This document shows positions 55,624 to 64,000 of a stretch of DNA of 64,000 bases, piece after piece. The translations under genes were made by a program, and so were the position numbers. The stretch is from positions 32,728,192 to 32,792,191 of the forward strand of contig NC_053392.1 in assembly GCF_905171765.1 (NCBI RefSeq), read 5' to 3'. Every line of letters begins with the position of its first letter. Within the stretch, counting starts at the first letter, position 1. The stretch comes from Bufo bufo (taxonomy: Eukaryota; Chordata; Amphibia; Anura; Bufonidae). The notes under the pieces were generated by a model, which did not search any database, was not told the DNA's origin, and was given only the letters and a program-made list of their open reading frames with translations.

Positions 55624-56658
55624 ATGGTCAAGATCGGGCACCCCAAGTCCGGGGACACCTCGAATATCGGCAAACCTCTGAACAATAGAGGAGATATGGA
55701 TAAATTCATAAAAAAAGCAGCCGCTACTTTGGTGGCACGCGAAACCAAGATGGCGCCGACCCCGTCTCACAAGGTTAGCGAGCGCGCCCCTGACTTCTCC
55801 AAAGGAGAGACTGACACAGAGGACCCTCATAGCAAGACAGCGCTTCCAATCACTTGCCGCTTCTTGAAACAGACTCTCAGCAAAGCTATGGAGCCGGTCT
55901 TGAGTCAACTTACGGCCCTCCGCCATGACATGCACCAAATTGGAGATCGGGGTAGTAGCCCTAGAAATGCACCAGGCTGCAGTCCTGGATCATTAAACAG
56001 CTACCGCATCATCCTTACAGAAATGCCGCACCTATCTTAACGACATCCATAATGCCCTGGAGGATCAAGAAAATAGAGGACGCAGGAACAACGTGCATTC
56101 AGGAGAATACCCAAAACAGTCCTCGCAACTGACATCCCTGAGGCAGTACTCACAATATGCAATACCCTATTAGGTTTGGAATACCAGATGGACATAATCA
56201 TCGAACGCGCTCACAGACCGCTACGACCTAAGCCCAAAACATCTGAACCACCCAGGGACATGATATGCAAGTTCCTCAATTTTCAAGTCAAAGTGGCAGT
56301 CCTGGAAGCCGCCAGAAATCATGAAGACCTGACATATGAGGAGACCTTTATCTCGATTTACCAAGACCTGGCACCCTCAACGCTCAAGAGACGCAGGTCC
56401 CTAAAGCCCCTGACCGACTGGCTTAGGTCCAACAAGATCCCATACAGATGGACTTTCCCATTTGGATTATCCTTCTTCCATGTGGGACGCCGCCTTACCA
56501 TCTCTGCATTCGCTGACTTAGCTGGGGCATACGACCATCTACAGATACCTCCACTAGAAGTGGAAAACTGGGAGCTGTATCAAGACATAACAGAGCTGCC
56601 AGACTTACCGAAAGTCTCACTTCGAACTTCCACGGACCCCGAAGACACAAAGATTTAA
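55624..56658 (+). pseudogene. L1 ORF1 protein, frameshifted
   Basis: Seen: start MVKIGHPKSG, a pre-coiled-coil region with KAMEPVLSQLTALRHDMHQI, an interval (55950-56175) needing two frame changes and containing the QENRGRRNN phrase, then the RNA-binding C-terminal domain: PPRDMICKFLNFQVKVAVLE, FISIYQDLAPSTL, LKPLTDWLRSNKI, FPFGLSFFHVGRR. The C-terminal piece (56176-56658) is in the same frame as the N-terminal piece. Closely related to 29042-29961. Known role: trimeric RNA chaperone of the LINE particle. Confidence 0.82.
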
Positions 56659-57238
56659 GCAGGAACACACAGCTAACCCCGTAGAGACTTGTTTAAGTAT
56701 TTCAACCTACTTATTTAAATCATTTTAACACCTTATAAGTCTTTACCTCTCTCTTTCCCTCTGACTTACCTCCTTCACCTATTTACCTTATCCTACCTTA
56801 ATACTGTCAGTATCTCACTACTGATCTCAAGCTTATCCCCACTCCATCCCTCACCTGTTCTACCTAAATTACCCTCTGCCTTCTCCGACTTCCTATAAGT
56901 CTGTCTGAACACCTCATCTTATAGCCCTTTTCTTGTGCTAAGAGGATCACAAACGTGTTGATTAACCATTCCTCCCCTTGCGACCCTCACTTCAAACACC
57001 ATAGCAACCCATTTCAATGGGTGCAGTTATTCAAAAGTTTACACTCTTGTTACATGTTATTTTGTTTATACTTTACCTAAGGTACATGTCTCATCCTTTT
57101 CAATGAACTTAGATGTGTTGAGGACCCCTCTGGCATCCGTCTCTCCCGACCAGATAGCCCAGAATATACCCGGACAAACTGAATTTACTCGGGGAGTTGA
57201 CACGCTTCAGCAAGGTAATCTCCACCACTTAAGACACT

Positions 57239-58185
57239 ATGGCTAATCTATTGTTTGCATCCTACAATGTTAGGGCTTCAACTCCCTTTCTAAGAGCCAG
57301 GTCTCCACATTGTTACGCAAATCTGGGGCCAGTGTCTTACTCCTCCAGGAAACGCACTTTATATTCAATCACTACCCCAATCTATCCTTTGCTCACTACT
57401 CCCAGTGGTATCACTGTGGAGGTGACTCATCTGCCTCTGGAGGGGTGAGTATCGGATTCCAGAGGAAGGTTCCCTTTAAATACATTTCCCATCTGCAAGA
57501 CCCAAAAGAGAGATACTTATTGGTTAAGGGCTATATAGGCCCCCAAACATACACCCTAATCAACCTTTATGCCCCTAACTCTGGACAATCTGCCTGGTTT
57601 TCCAAAGTTTTCCCTATTATTGAAACCTTTGATGAGGGCCTAATTATTGTAGGGGGTGATTTGAATGCCACTTTAAACCCTCAACTCGATTCATCAGCCT
57701 GGAAATCGGCCCTTCCAATTAGCGCTCTGCGCTCCATAAGAGAAGGCTTGTGGAATCTGCAACTTATCGATGTTTGGCGCACTTTACACTCCAAAACAGC
57801 TGACTACACCTTTTATTCCCATGTCCACGGCACTTACCAACATCTGGATTACTTATTTGTCTCTAAAGAACACCACCAGCTCTGTCATGAGGCTAAAATA
57901 AGCTCCATCCACTTATCTGACCATGCCCCCGTTTTTCTATCGGTCTCTGCTGCCCTACTTAATCCGGGCATATTTAAATGGCTCTTAAACGAATCCCTAT
58001 TAGGTAACCAGACCGTTAGAGAGAAGATCTCGAATCTCCTAAAGGAATATTTCTCCTTGAATAAACACCCAGCGATATCAGACCACAAACCCTATATTAG
58101 AAGACATTTCATAAGCCTTGGATCATTCTTGAAAAAAGAAAGGAGTAAAAAGCTTGATTCCCTATGTAAAAAGATCCAAACCCTA
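57239..58185 (+). pseudogene. L1 ORF2 endonuclease domain, frameshifted and interrupted
   Basis: Begins MANLLFASYNVR, shifts frame at about 57275, then gives a good endonuclease: LLLQETH, GGDLNATLNPQLD, LIDVWRTLH, YTFYSHVHGTYQHLDYLF and LSDHAPVFL. These are the conserved E, N/D and SDH positions of the family. The frame is open to 58185, where Tc1 sequence (cagtcgtggcc) begins at a TA. Residues read after that point are not L1. Confidence 0.85.
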
Positions 58186-58300
58186 CAGTCGTGGCCAAAA
58201 GTTTTGAGAATGACACAAATATTAGTTTTCACAAAGTTTGCTGCTAAACTGCTTTTAGATCTTTGTTTCAGTTGTTTCTGTGATGTAGTGAAATATAATT

Positions 58301-58450
58301 CCCTTACGTCCTACCAGCAGCACAGATGGGGGGTTAACTGCCCCTGTGGACTGGTAGGACCGGCGGAATTTTTAATGAGCCCAAGAACCAATAAACGATC
58401 TTCAGCTCCCTGAAAGGGAGGAGATCACCCCCCAGCCCACCATGTTTTTT
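58301..58450. repeat. DIRS left inverted terminal repeat
   Basis: cccttacgtcctaccagcag... through tcagctccctgaaagggagg to ccagcccaccatgtt; inverse of 63561-63711. The outer 32 bases are also complementary to the first half of the internal region at 63444-63475. Confidence 0.9.
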
Positions 58451-58574
58451 TCTGTCCTCTGGACAGGTGGACTGGCGGCGCTCCCCCTCAGGGAGCTGAA
58501 GAGTGCTAGGGGCTCTATTTTTCTTTAAATCTAAAGTCTGCCCTCTATGGCCTCTCATTGCCTTTATTATAGGC

Positions 58575-58800
58575 TAGTCGGCGTTCTATTTGGGGTACCG
58601 TCAGGGTGAGGGGTGTCCCCTCCCCTCTTCTTGTATCCAGCTGTGATATCCCGTCCTCCCTCGCCGCATGTGAGCGAGCTATGGCCGTCGGGTGCCGCTG
58701 GGGTACTGTCGGGGAGGGGGGTGTCCCCTCCCCTCTTCTTCCATCGAGTGCTGCGGTATCCCGTCCGTTCTCTCGCCGCATGTGGCGGCGCTATGGGCGC
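58575..58800. repeat. GC-rich imperfect tandem duplication in the DIRS leader
   Basis: Two related copies of about 115 bp share gtgtcccctcccctcttctt, tatcccgtcc and tcgccgcatgtg (58610-58680 and 58722-58785). Followed by cgccatctccggaagtggcg and acgtcacttccgg (58801-58848), which look like ETS/CRE-type promoter sites (inference). This is probably the element's promoter region. Confidence 0.6.
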
Positions 58801-59264
58801 CGCCATCTCCGGAAGTGGCGCGCGCTAGGTGCGCTACGTCACTTCCGGTTTTTTCATAGCGATGCCGTGAGGGTAAACCTCACTGCTTCTATTAAAGCTT
58901 TCTCCCTTTCTCACCCTGGGATCCAGGATTAGGTGGGGGAGACATTTAGGGCTTGCTGAGCCTGTTTAGGCTCTGTTTATCCCTCTGGGCTAATTACGAT
59001 TGAGGCCCCGCCCAGGGGGCGGGGTTTCCTCCTCTTAAGCACCCAGAGCCTGTCAGTCAGTGCTCTGGTTGCGTCGCTTTCACAAGTTTGCTCCAGAGTT
59101 CCCTGTGCCTTGAGATATTTTGTATTGCTTGGCTTGGGATTGTTGTTTCCTTTTTTACAGCTCTATTTTCTGCTAGTGCTGGTGGGCCCCCATAAGGTCT
59201 TGTTTCACCACCTCCAGGTAAAATTGTAGGTGTTATGACCTGTGTTCTTTCTAATTACAGAACT

Positions 59265-60442
59265 ATGGCTTCCCCTAAGGATCCGGATCAGCGTAAAGCT
59301 GGGGCCAAGAGGAAGCATCTGGCGTGTTACGAATGCAACACCCCCTTAGACGACAGCTGTCCGTACTCTAGATGTGAGAGTTGTCGCACGGCATCCACGG
59401 AACCCACGATGCAGGAAATGTTTCAGTGGACAAAGACAATGAGAGGCTACCAGGACCCTCTCAGACTCCCATGGAGGTGGTCGCACCGGTCGAAAGACCT
59501 ACCCCCTGTTCTCCGGGGTCTTCTTCTTCTTCTGAGGAAGAAGAATCTACTTCTTGCTTTTTTCCTCCAGAAAAGACGCAGAAGTTACTCAAGTCCATCA
59601 GGTCGGGGGACCATGATGTTGACATGGGGGAGTCCTCCGATCCCGCCGGACGGACACAGCGTGTCTTTAGAGCGGATGAGACCCTTCTCTCCGTGATGCG
59701 CACGGAATGGAGAAAGCCTGAGAAGGGTCCAGTTCTCACTAGAAAATTCAAACTGATGTACCCGATGGCTAAACCCTTTGTGGAATCGTGGGGTTCCGTT
59801 CCCAAGGTGGACATGGCTATTGCCAAGTTGTCCCGGCGCACTCTAGTTCCTGCAGACGATGGGTCTAGTCTGCAGGACCCTCTAGACCGGAGGGCAGAGT
59901 GCACCCTTAGGAGGAGTTACGTGGCGGCTGCTGCCTCCGCATCAACTTCTATTGCGGCCACGGAGGTAGCCGCCTATTTACGCTCTAAGCTTAACCGTAT
60001 CCAGACGGACGTTGATCAGAGCGTATCAAGGGATGATATCCTGGCAGCCTTCAAGTCGGCCAATCTGGCCATGGACTTTCTGGTCGATTCTACCCAGATG
60101 CAGCTGAAGCTGGCCGCCAAAACTATGGCCCTAGTTTCGGCTGCCCGCAGACCACTCTGGCTGAAACCTTGGATCGCTGATAACGCGTCCAAGTTCAATC
60201 TTTGTGGGCTCCCCTTCGAACCGGATAGGCTATTCGGGTCCGAATTGGACAAGATAATGGAGGGGCTCTCCCATAAAAAGGGGAAGAGCCTCCCCCAGCA
60301 GCCCTTTCGGGGACGCCCCAGGCAGGAGAAGAAAGGCGGAGGTCGTCCAGGGCAGCAGTCTAGGCGCAGAGATTGGGGGGGACCATCTCGTAAATATTCG
60401 AGACGCTCCCGTAAACCCACTAGGGAGGCAAAACCCTCCTGA
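59265..60442 (+). pseudogene. DIRS gag-like ORF1, with one frame change
   Basis: ATG at 59265 (MASPKDPDQRKAGAKRKHL) starts a frame with a zinc-binding-like Cys pattern (CYECNTPL, CPYSRCESC), leading to MQEMFQWTKTM. Near 59440-59465 homology moves to another frame, 59381-60442, which carries PSQTPMEVV, a Ser/Glu-rich stretch and a long conserved-looking helical region (WGSVPKVDMAIAKLSRRTLV, AAASASTSIAATEVAAYL), ending in an Arg/Gly-rich tail. One small insertion or deletion would explain the shift; it could be a real mutation or a sequence error. Known role: structural protein of the particle. A splice-acceptor-like ttctaattacag precedes the ATG. Confidence 0.75.
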
Positions 60443-60530
60443 CTATGGGCCTCTTCGAGGCTCTTGGATAAGCCCTGCTGCCCCTGCAGTATCTCCCCTA
60501 GATTTTCCCGTACCCCTCCCCCAGATTCCC

Positions 60531-62348
60531 GTGGGGGGTCGTCTTACCCATTTCAAAGACTCTTGGAGCCGGTTGATTGCAGACCCCTGGGTCCAGGACA
60601 TAGTTTCCCTCGGGTACCGGGTAGATCTTATCTCTCTCCCCCCAGAGAGATTCATCGCCACACGAAACTTCGGGTCTGCCAAACAAGTGGTCCTAGAAGC
60701 TTACATTCAGGACTATATTTCCAAGGGAGCCCTAGAGGAGGTGCCGGCAGGGGAGAGGGGCCTAGGGATTTATTCACAGGTGTTCCTGGTTCCCAAAAAG
60801 ACGGGAGATCTCCGGATGATCATCGACTTGAGATTTCTCAATCGATTTATAAGGAAAACAAGGTTTCGCATGGAAACCATAAGGTCAGTCAGCCATATCC
60901 TCAACCCTGGGGATGTCATGGCTACTCTGGACCTCAAAGATGCGTATCTTCACATTCCGATCCATTCCGCATCCCGGAAACTCCTCAGGATCGCGGTCCA
61001 GATATCAGGGGATCGCAGGCACTTTCAGTTCGCCGCGCTTCCCTTCGGAATCTCTTCTGCCCCCCTTATCTTCACCAAGGTGGTGGTGTCGGTGGTGGCA
61101 GCTTTGAGACTTCAAGGACTGACTATTATTCCTTATCTGGACGATTGGCTTTTCATAGCCTCTTCAGTTCCGATCCTTACCCACCATCTTCAGGTCGCAA
61201 TCTCTTTTCTCTTCCGCCTAGGCTGGATTATCAACTGGCAGAAGTCAAATGTGAGCCCATCGACTTCAATCCATTACTTAGGATTCGTGGTCGACTCTGT
61301 GGAGATGTCCCTCCGGTTGACTCCAGAAAGGAGAGCGCGGATTCAGGACCTAGCAAAGGTCCTTTATGTCCCTCGTCGAGTCTCTATCCGGACTCTCATG
61401 AAGATGCTGGGGCTCATGTCAGCGGCTGCGGATGCAGTCCCTTGGGCGCTATGGCACCTCCGTCCTCTTCAGTCGGAGGTCTTACACCTATGGAACGGCA
61501 GCCCTGCGGGGCTAGATTCCCTGTGCTCCCTGTCCGGTCAAACCCGGAATTCCCTCAGATGGTGGTTTCAGCTACCACCAGGGAAGTCTATGACCCAACC
61601 AGTTTGGGTCATATTGACTACAGACGCATCCCTTGTAGGCTGGGGCGCTCACCTGGACGGATCCCCAATTCAGGGATCTTGGTCTCCTCTGGAGCGGCGT
61701 TTTTCTTCCAATCTTCGCGAGATGCGAGCTATCCGGCTAGCCCTCCTTCACTTTGCCCCTCAGATCCGGGGCAAAGCAGTGAAAGTCCAGTCAGACAATA
61801 TGACTGCAGTTCTCTATATAAACAAACAGGGAGGCACAAGATCATTGCCCCTTCTGTCAGAGATTGGGGTGATTCTTCGGTGGGCAGAGACGAACCTTTC
61901 CCATCTATCTGCCGTTCATATTCGAGGCTCCCTCAATATGATAGCGGACCACTTAAGTCGAGGATTACCGACCATGGGGTGGTCTCTGCATCCGGAGATC
62001 TTCAGGCAGCTAGTTCACAGATGGGGTATGCCAGAAGTGGATCTCATGGCAACCAGGTTCAACGCCAAGGTGCTGAGGTTCTGTTCCCTCTACAGGGAAG
62101 ACAACCCCCTGGCGATAGATGCTCTGTCAATACCGTGGAGGTTCAGGCTGGCTTACATCTTCCCTCCTTTTTCCATGATACCGAGGGTATTGATGAAAAT
62201 CCGTCAGGATCAGGCCTCGGTAATAGCCATCATACCGTTTTGGCCCAGAAGATCCTGGTTTACCCAACTCATTCAGATGAGTCGGGGACAATACTGGAGA
62301 CTCCCCCCCGGAGCAGACCCTGGTGTCGTGGGACACTCTCACCTCTGA
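60531..62348 (+). CDS. DIRS reverse transcriptase - RNase H - methyltransferase-like ORF
   Basis: Copies element RNA into DNA. Seen: FLVPKKTGDLRMIIDLRFLN (near residue 85), ATLDLKDAYLHIPIH (near 130), FAALPFGISSAPLIF, catalytic YLDD at about 201; RNase H with LTTDASLVGWGAHLDG (near 361), LREMRAIRLAL and SDNMTAVLYINKQGG, HIRGSLNMIADHLSR; then a DIRS-type methyltransferase-like segment (PEVDLMATRFN, IPWRFRLAYIFPPF, IPRVLMKIRQD). The frame is open upstream at least to 60429, overlapping the end of gag, so 60531 is a conventional, not a proven, start. It ends at a single TGA (62346-62348); the recombinase continues in the same frame. Confidence 0.9.
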   Translation: MGGRLTHFKDSWSRLIADPWVQDIVSLGYRVDLISLPPERFIATRNFGSAKQVVLEAYIQDYISKGALEEVPAGERGLGIYSQVFLVPKKTGDLRMIIDLRFLNRFIRKTRFRMETIRSVSHILNPGDVMATLDLKDAYLHIPIHSASRKLLRIAVQISGDRRHFQFAALPFGISSAPLIFTKVVVSVVAALRLQGLTIIPYLDDWLFIASSVPILTHHLQVAISFLFRLGWIINWQKSNVSPSTSIHYLGFVVDSVEMSLRLTPERRARIQDLAKVLYVPRRVSIRTLMKMLGLMSAAADAVPWALWHLRPLQSEVLHLWNGSPAGLDSLCSLSGQTRNSLRWWFQLPPGKSMTQPVWVILTTDASLVGWGAHLDGSPIQGSWSPLERRFSSNLREMRAIRLALLHFAPQIRGKAVKVQSDNMTAVLYINKQGGTRSLPLLSEIGVILRWAETNLSHLSAVHIRGSLNMIADHLSRGLPTMGWSLHPEIFRQLVHRWGMPEVDLMATRFNAKVLRFCSLYREDNPLAIDALSIPWRFRLAYIFPPFSMIPRVLMKIRQDQASVIAIIPFWPRRSWFTQLIQMSRGQYWRLPPGADPGVVGHSHL

Positions 62349-62438
62349 CCAGATCTGCACAGGTTCAACCTGGACAGCCTGGAGGTTGATCAGTCCCTTC
62401 CCAATATAGAAGGGCTTTCCGAGTCGGTCCTGAGAACT

Positions 62439-63425
62439 TTGTCGCATTCCCGAGCAGAGTCTACAAAGAAGGCCTACTCCAGGATCATGAGAATCTTCGT
62501 GGCATGGTGTGATTCCAGACAGGTGGCGTCCGCAGATCCGCCCCTTCCTGCGATACTTCAATTTCTTCAAGATGGATTAGATAGAGGCCTATCTCCAGCT
62601 ACCTTGAAGGTACAGGTTTATGCCATCTCGGCCTGTCTCAACAGGCCACATTCTCGGGACCCACTCATTAAACGCTTCCTGAAGGGAGCTGAAAGACTAA
62701 AGCCTACTATACTGAAACCTATCCCCCAGTGGGATCTTTCAGTAGTGCTCAGGGGGCTAGCATCTCCCCCCTTCGAGCCCTTGGAGGAGGTAAATTTCAA
62801 ATATTTGACTTTAAAGATGGTTTTTCTTCTGGCTATAGCTTCAGCCAAAAGAATTTCTGAATTGCAGGCTTTCTCTGCAGTTCACCCGTACATTATTTTC
62901 CTACAGGATAGAGTACTCCTGAAGTTTTTACCATACTTCAGGCCTAAGGTGCCTACTTTCCAGAATATCAATCAGGTAATCTCTTTACCAGTTTTGTTTA
63001 CAGCCTCCTCCTCTGATACTCCAGCTAGAGACCCGCTGGATATTTCAAGATGCCTCCAGATCTATGTGGATAGATCTAGAGAATTCAGGATAGATGAGAA
63101 TCTCCTTATCCTGTTTGCCGGTAAGTCTAAAGGCCGTAAAGCGTCTAAAGCTACCATTAGTCGCTGGATCAAGGAGGCCATTATGGAAGCTTTCGTCTCC
63201 CAATCCTTAGATCCTCCTGAGTTTGTGAGAGCCCATTCTACTAGGGCGGTCTCCACCTCGGTTGCGGAGAGAAGACTCCTCCCCTTAGAGTTGATCTGTA
63301 AGGCGGCCTCCTGGAGCTCTGAGTCAACCTTCATCTCCCATTATAGGATAGATGCTAGGATGGCAGAGTTTTCGGCTTTTGGGCAGACTGTTCTTAGTTC
63401 TGCAAGGCATGAGGACCCTCCCTAG
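62439..63425 (+). CDS. DIRS tyrosine recombinase
   Basis: Integrates the element by a phage-integrase-like reaction. Seen: N-terminal core-binding part (SRAESTKKAYSRIMRIFVAW, LSPATLKVQVYAISACL) and catalytic residues in the expected order: Arg138 (ASAKRISEL), His266 and Arg269 (AHSTRAVST), and nucleophile Tyr302 (FISHYRIDARM), counting from 62439. The frame is open back to 62349, immediately after the TGA that ends the RT ORF, including PDLHRFNLDSLEVDQ, so the true N terminus is probably upstream of the first ATG. No internal stops. Stop codon at 63423-63425. Confidence 0.92.
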   Translation: MSHSRAESTKKAYSRIMRIFVAWCDSRQVASADPPLPAILQFLQDGLDRGLSPATLKVQVYAISACLNRPHSRDPLIKRFLKGAERLKPTILKPIPQWDLSVVLRGLASPPFEPLEEVNFKYLTLKMVFLLAIASAKRISELQAFSAVHPYIIFLQDRVLLKFLPYFRPKVPTFQNINQVISLPVLFTASSSDTPARDPLDISRCLQIYVDRSREFRIDENLLILFAGKSKGRKASKATISRWIKEAIMEAFVSQSLDPPEFVRAHSTRAVSTSVAERRLLPLELICKAASWSSESTFISHYRIDARMAEFSAFGQTVLSSARHEDPP

Positions 63426-63443
63426 GGGATTCTTCTTGCTATC

Positions 63444-63530
63444 TCCCCATCTGTGCTGCTGGTAGGACGTAAGGGAATCGTTAATTTCTAACGATAATTT
63501 GTTTTCCCTTAGTCCTAACAGCAGCACACA
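63444..63530. repeat. DIRS internal complementary region
   Basis: First half (tccccatctgtgctgctggt aggacgtaaggg) is complementary to the outer edge of the left repeat. Second half (aatcgttaatttctaacgat, then gttttcccttagtcctaaca) is complementary to the outer edge of the right repeat, including its extra 29 bases. This region is the known template that lets the DIRS circle close. Confidence 0.9.
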
Positions 63531-63560
63531 AATATCCCACCCTAAAATACATTATGCTTG

Positions 63561-63740
63561 TTAAAAACACGGTGGGCTGGGGGGTGATCTCCTCCCTTTC
63601 AGGGAGCTGAAGATCGTTTATTGGTTCTTGGGCTCATTAAAAATTCCGCCGGTCTTACCAGTCCACAGGGGCAGTTAACCCCCCATCTGTGCTGCTGTTA
63701 GGACTAAGGGAAAACAAATTATCATTAGAAATTAACGATT
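63561..63740. repeat. DIRS right inverted terminal repeat with extension
   Basis: Inverse of the left repeat through ctgctgttaggac, then an extra tail (aaaacaaattatcattagaa to cgatt) not present on the left. The tail is represented in the internal complementary region, as in other DIRS elements. Confidence 0.9.
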
Positions 63741-63801
63741 ACACGCACTTCATACGTTTCAAAGGCTTTTATCGACAATTATATGACATTTATGCAAAGA
63801 G

Positions 63802-64000
63802 TCAGTATTTGCAGTGTTGGCCCTTCTTTTTCAGGACCTCTGCAATCCGACTGGGCATGCTCTCAATCAACTTCTGGGCCAATTCCTGACTGATAGCAAC
63901 CCATTCTTTCATAATCACTTCTTGGAGTTTGTCAGAATTAGTGGGTTATTGTTTGTCCACCCGCCTTTTGAGGATTGACCACAAGTTCTCAATGGGATTA
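63802..64000 (-). pseudogene. Tc1 transposase C terminus, with a nonsense codon
   Basis: Minus strand from 64000: NPIENLWSILKRRVDKQ, a stop (TAA), then TNSDKLQEVIMKEWVAIS and ending KKKGQHCKY-stop at 63802. NPIENLW is the conserved block just after the last catalytic acid of Tc1/mariner transposases. The upstream part, including the catalytic triad, is outside the window. Confidence 0.82.

Larger units (their letters stand above)
55519..58185 (+). mobile_element. L1 LINE 5' part (5' UTR, ORF1, ORF2 endonuclease), plus strand
   Basis: Starts ggggtgcgaagcctgcaccg at about 55524 (compare the 5' end near 30059), ORF1 from 55624, intergenic 56659-57238, ORF2 from 57239, interrupted at 58185 by a Tc1 transposon. 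The remainder would lie beyond the window. Confidence 0.8.
58301..63740 (+). mobile_element. DIRS retrotransposon, structurally complete
   Basis: Seen: inverted terminal repeats 58301-58450 and 63561-63740, an internal complementary region next to the right repeat (63444-63530), and gag, RT/RNase H and tyrosine recombinase genes in between. This is the canonical DIRS plan: integration through a circular intermediate by recombinase, without target duplication by an integrase. att lies at both boundaries (58298-58300 and 63738-63740). Total about 5.4 kb. Confidence 0.92.
58186..64000 (-). mobile_element. Tc1-type transposon, interrupted by the DIRS element, runs off the window
   Basis: Starts cagtcgtggccaaaagtttt directly after TA (58184-58185), as expected for Tc1/mariner. 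The Tc1 parts are 58186-58300 and 63741-64000. They rejoin as ...gtgaaatataatt + acacgcacttc..., reading smoothly into a minus-strand transposase tail. The other inverted end is outside the window. Confidence 0.88.

Noticed and set aside
58545..58932. Arg/Pro-rich frames on both strands in the DIRS leader.
   Set aside because: GC-rich tandem duplication in a likely promoter region; no conserved motif.
60464..62389. A 641-codon frame overlapping the DIRS RT gene.
   Set aside because: Shadow frame: Ser/Pro/Gly-rich with no motif, while the overlapping frame has all RT and RNase H motifs.
62439..63425. Possible phage or integron integrase.
   Set aside because: It sits between a DIRS RT and DIRS-type repeats, so it is the element's own tyrosine recombinase.
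1..64000. tRNA, rRNA or other structural RNA genes.
   Set aside because: None recognised by reading; only a weak B-box-like phrase near 17592 in a decayed repeat.

Overview
The window is nuclear DNA from a large, transposon-dense vertebrate genome, most probably an anuran amphibian (frog or toad). The evidence is a pair of tandemly duplicated vertebrate olfactory-receptor (OR) loci embedded in many repeats. These include several BED-finger hAT transposons, DIRS tyrosine-recombinase retrotransposons, Tx1-type and classical L1 LINEs, a CR1-like LINE, a Tc1 transposon, Harbinger-like and TTAA-target foldback elements, and an endogenous retrovirus scrap. I see no bacterial, plasmid or phage features.

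Layout. 48-8648 is a three-deep nest: a hAT-type element (8-bp duplication ctgcctgt) holds an AT-rich TTAA-target element, which holds a second hAT with an almost intact transposase (2144-5573, minus). 8847-18000 is OR unit A: OR gene at 11027-11992, a MITE upstream, and a 4.4-kb non-autonomous element (12934-17379) downstream built from alternating inverted repeats. 18000-45850 is a repeat thicket. It holds a second hAT copy with a broken transposase (20795-23446), a Tx1 LINE on the minus strand (24050-27884) bracketed by two copies of one MITE, an ERV env/LTR fragment (28060-28865), the 5' part of an L1 (28870-30059, minus), a 90-bp tandem array interrupted by a foldback, two more hAT remnants (to 35478), a 20-bp minisatellite (37240-39200), and a hAT remnant (39597-45418) that contains a short non-coding LTR retrotransposon and a foldback.

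45886-54250 is OR unit B: its OR is a pseudogene (52758-53622), and a CR1-like LINE with an unbroken 900-codon reading frame (47038-49740) is inserted upstream. From 54738 to the end there is a second nest: an L1 in inverted arrangement, interrupted by a Tc1 transposon, itself interrupted by a structurally complete 5.4-kb DIRS element with both terminal repeats, its internal complementary region, gag, RT/RNase H/methyltransferase-like and tyrosine recombinase genes.

The only candidate host gene is the OR at 11027-11992. Everything else with coding capacity belongs to mobile DNA. The most informative signals are structural: target-site duplications and empty-site joins allow the order of insertion to be read directly. 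No clearly new molecular system was found. The best candidates for undescribed material are the two non-autonomous elements (12934-17379 and 40651-43272) and the RT-recombinase arrangement of the DIRS element.
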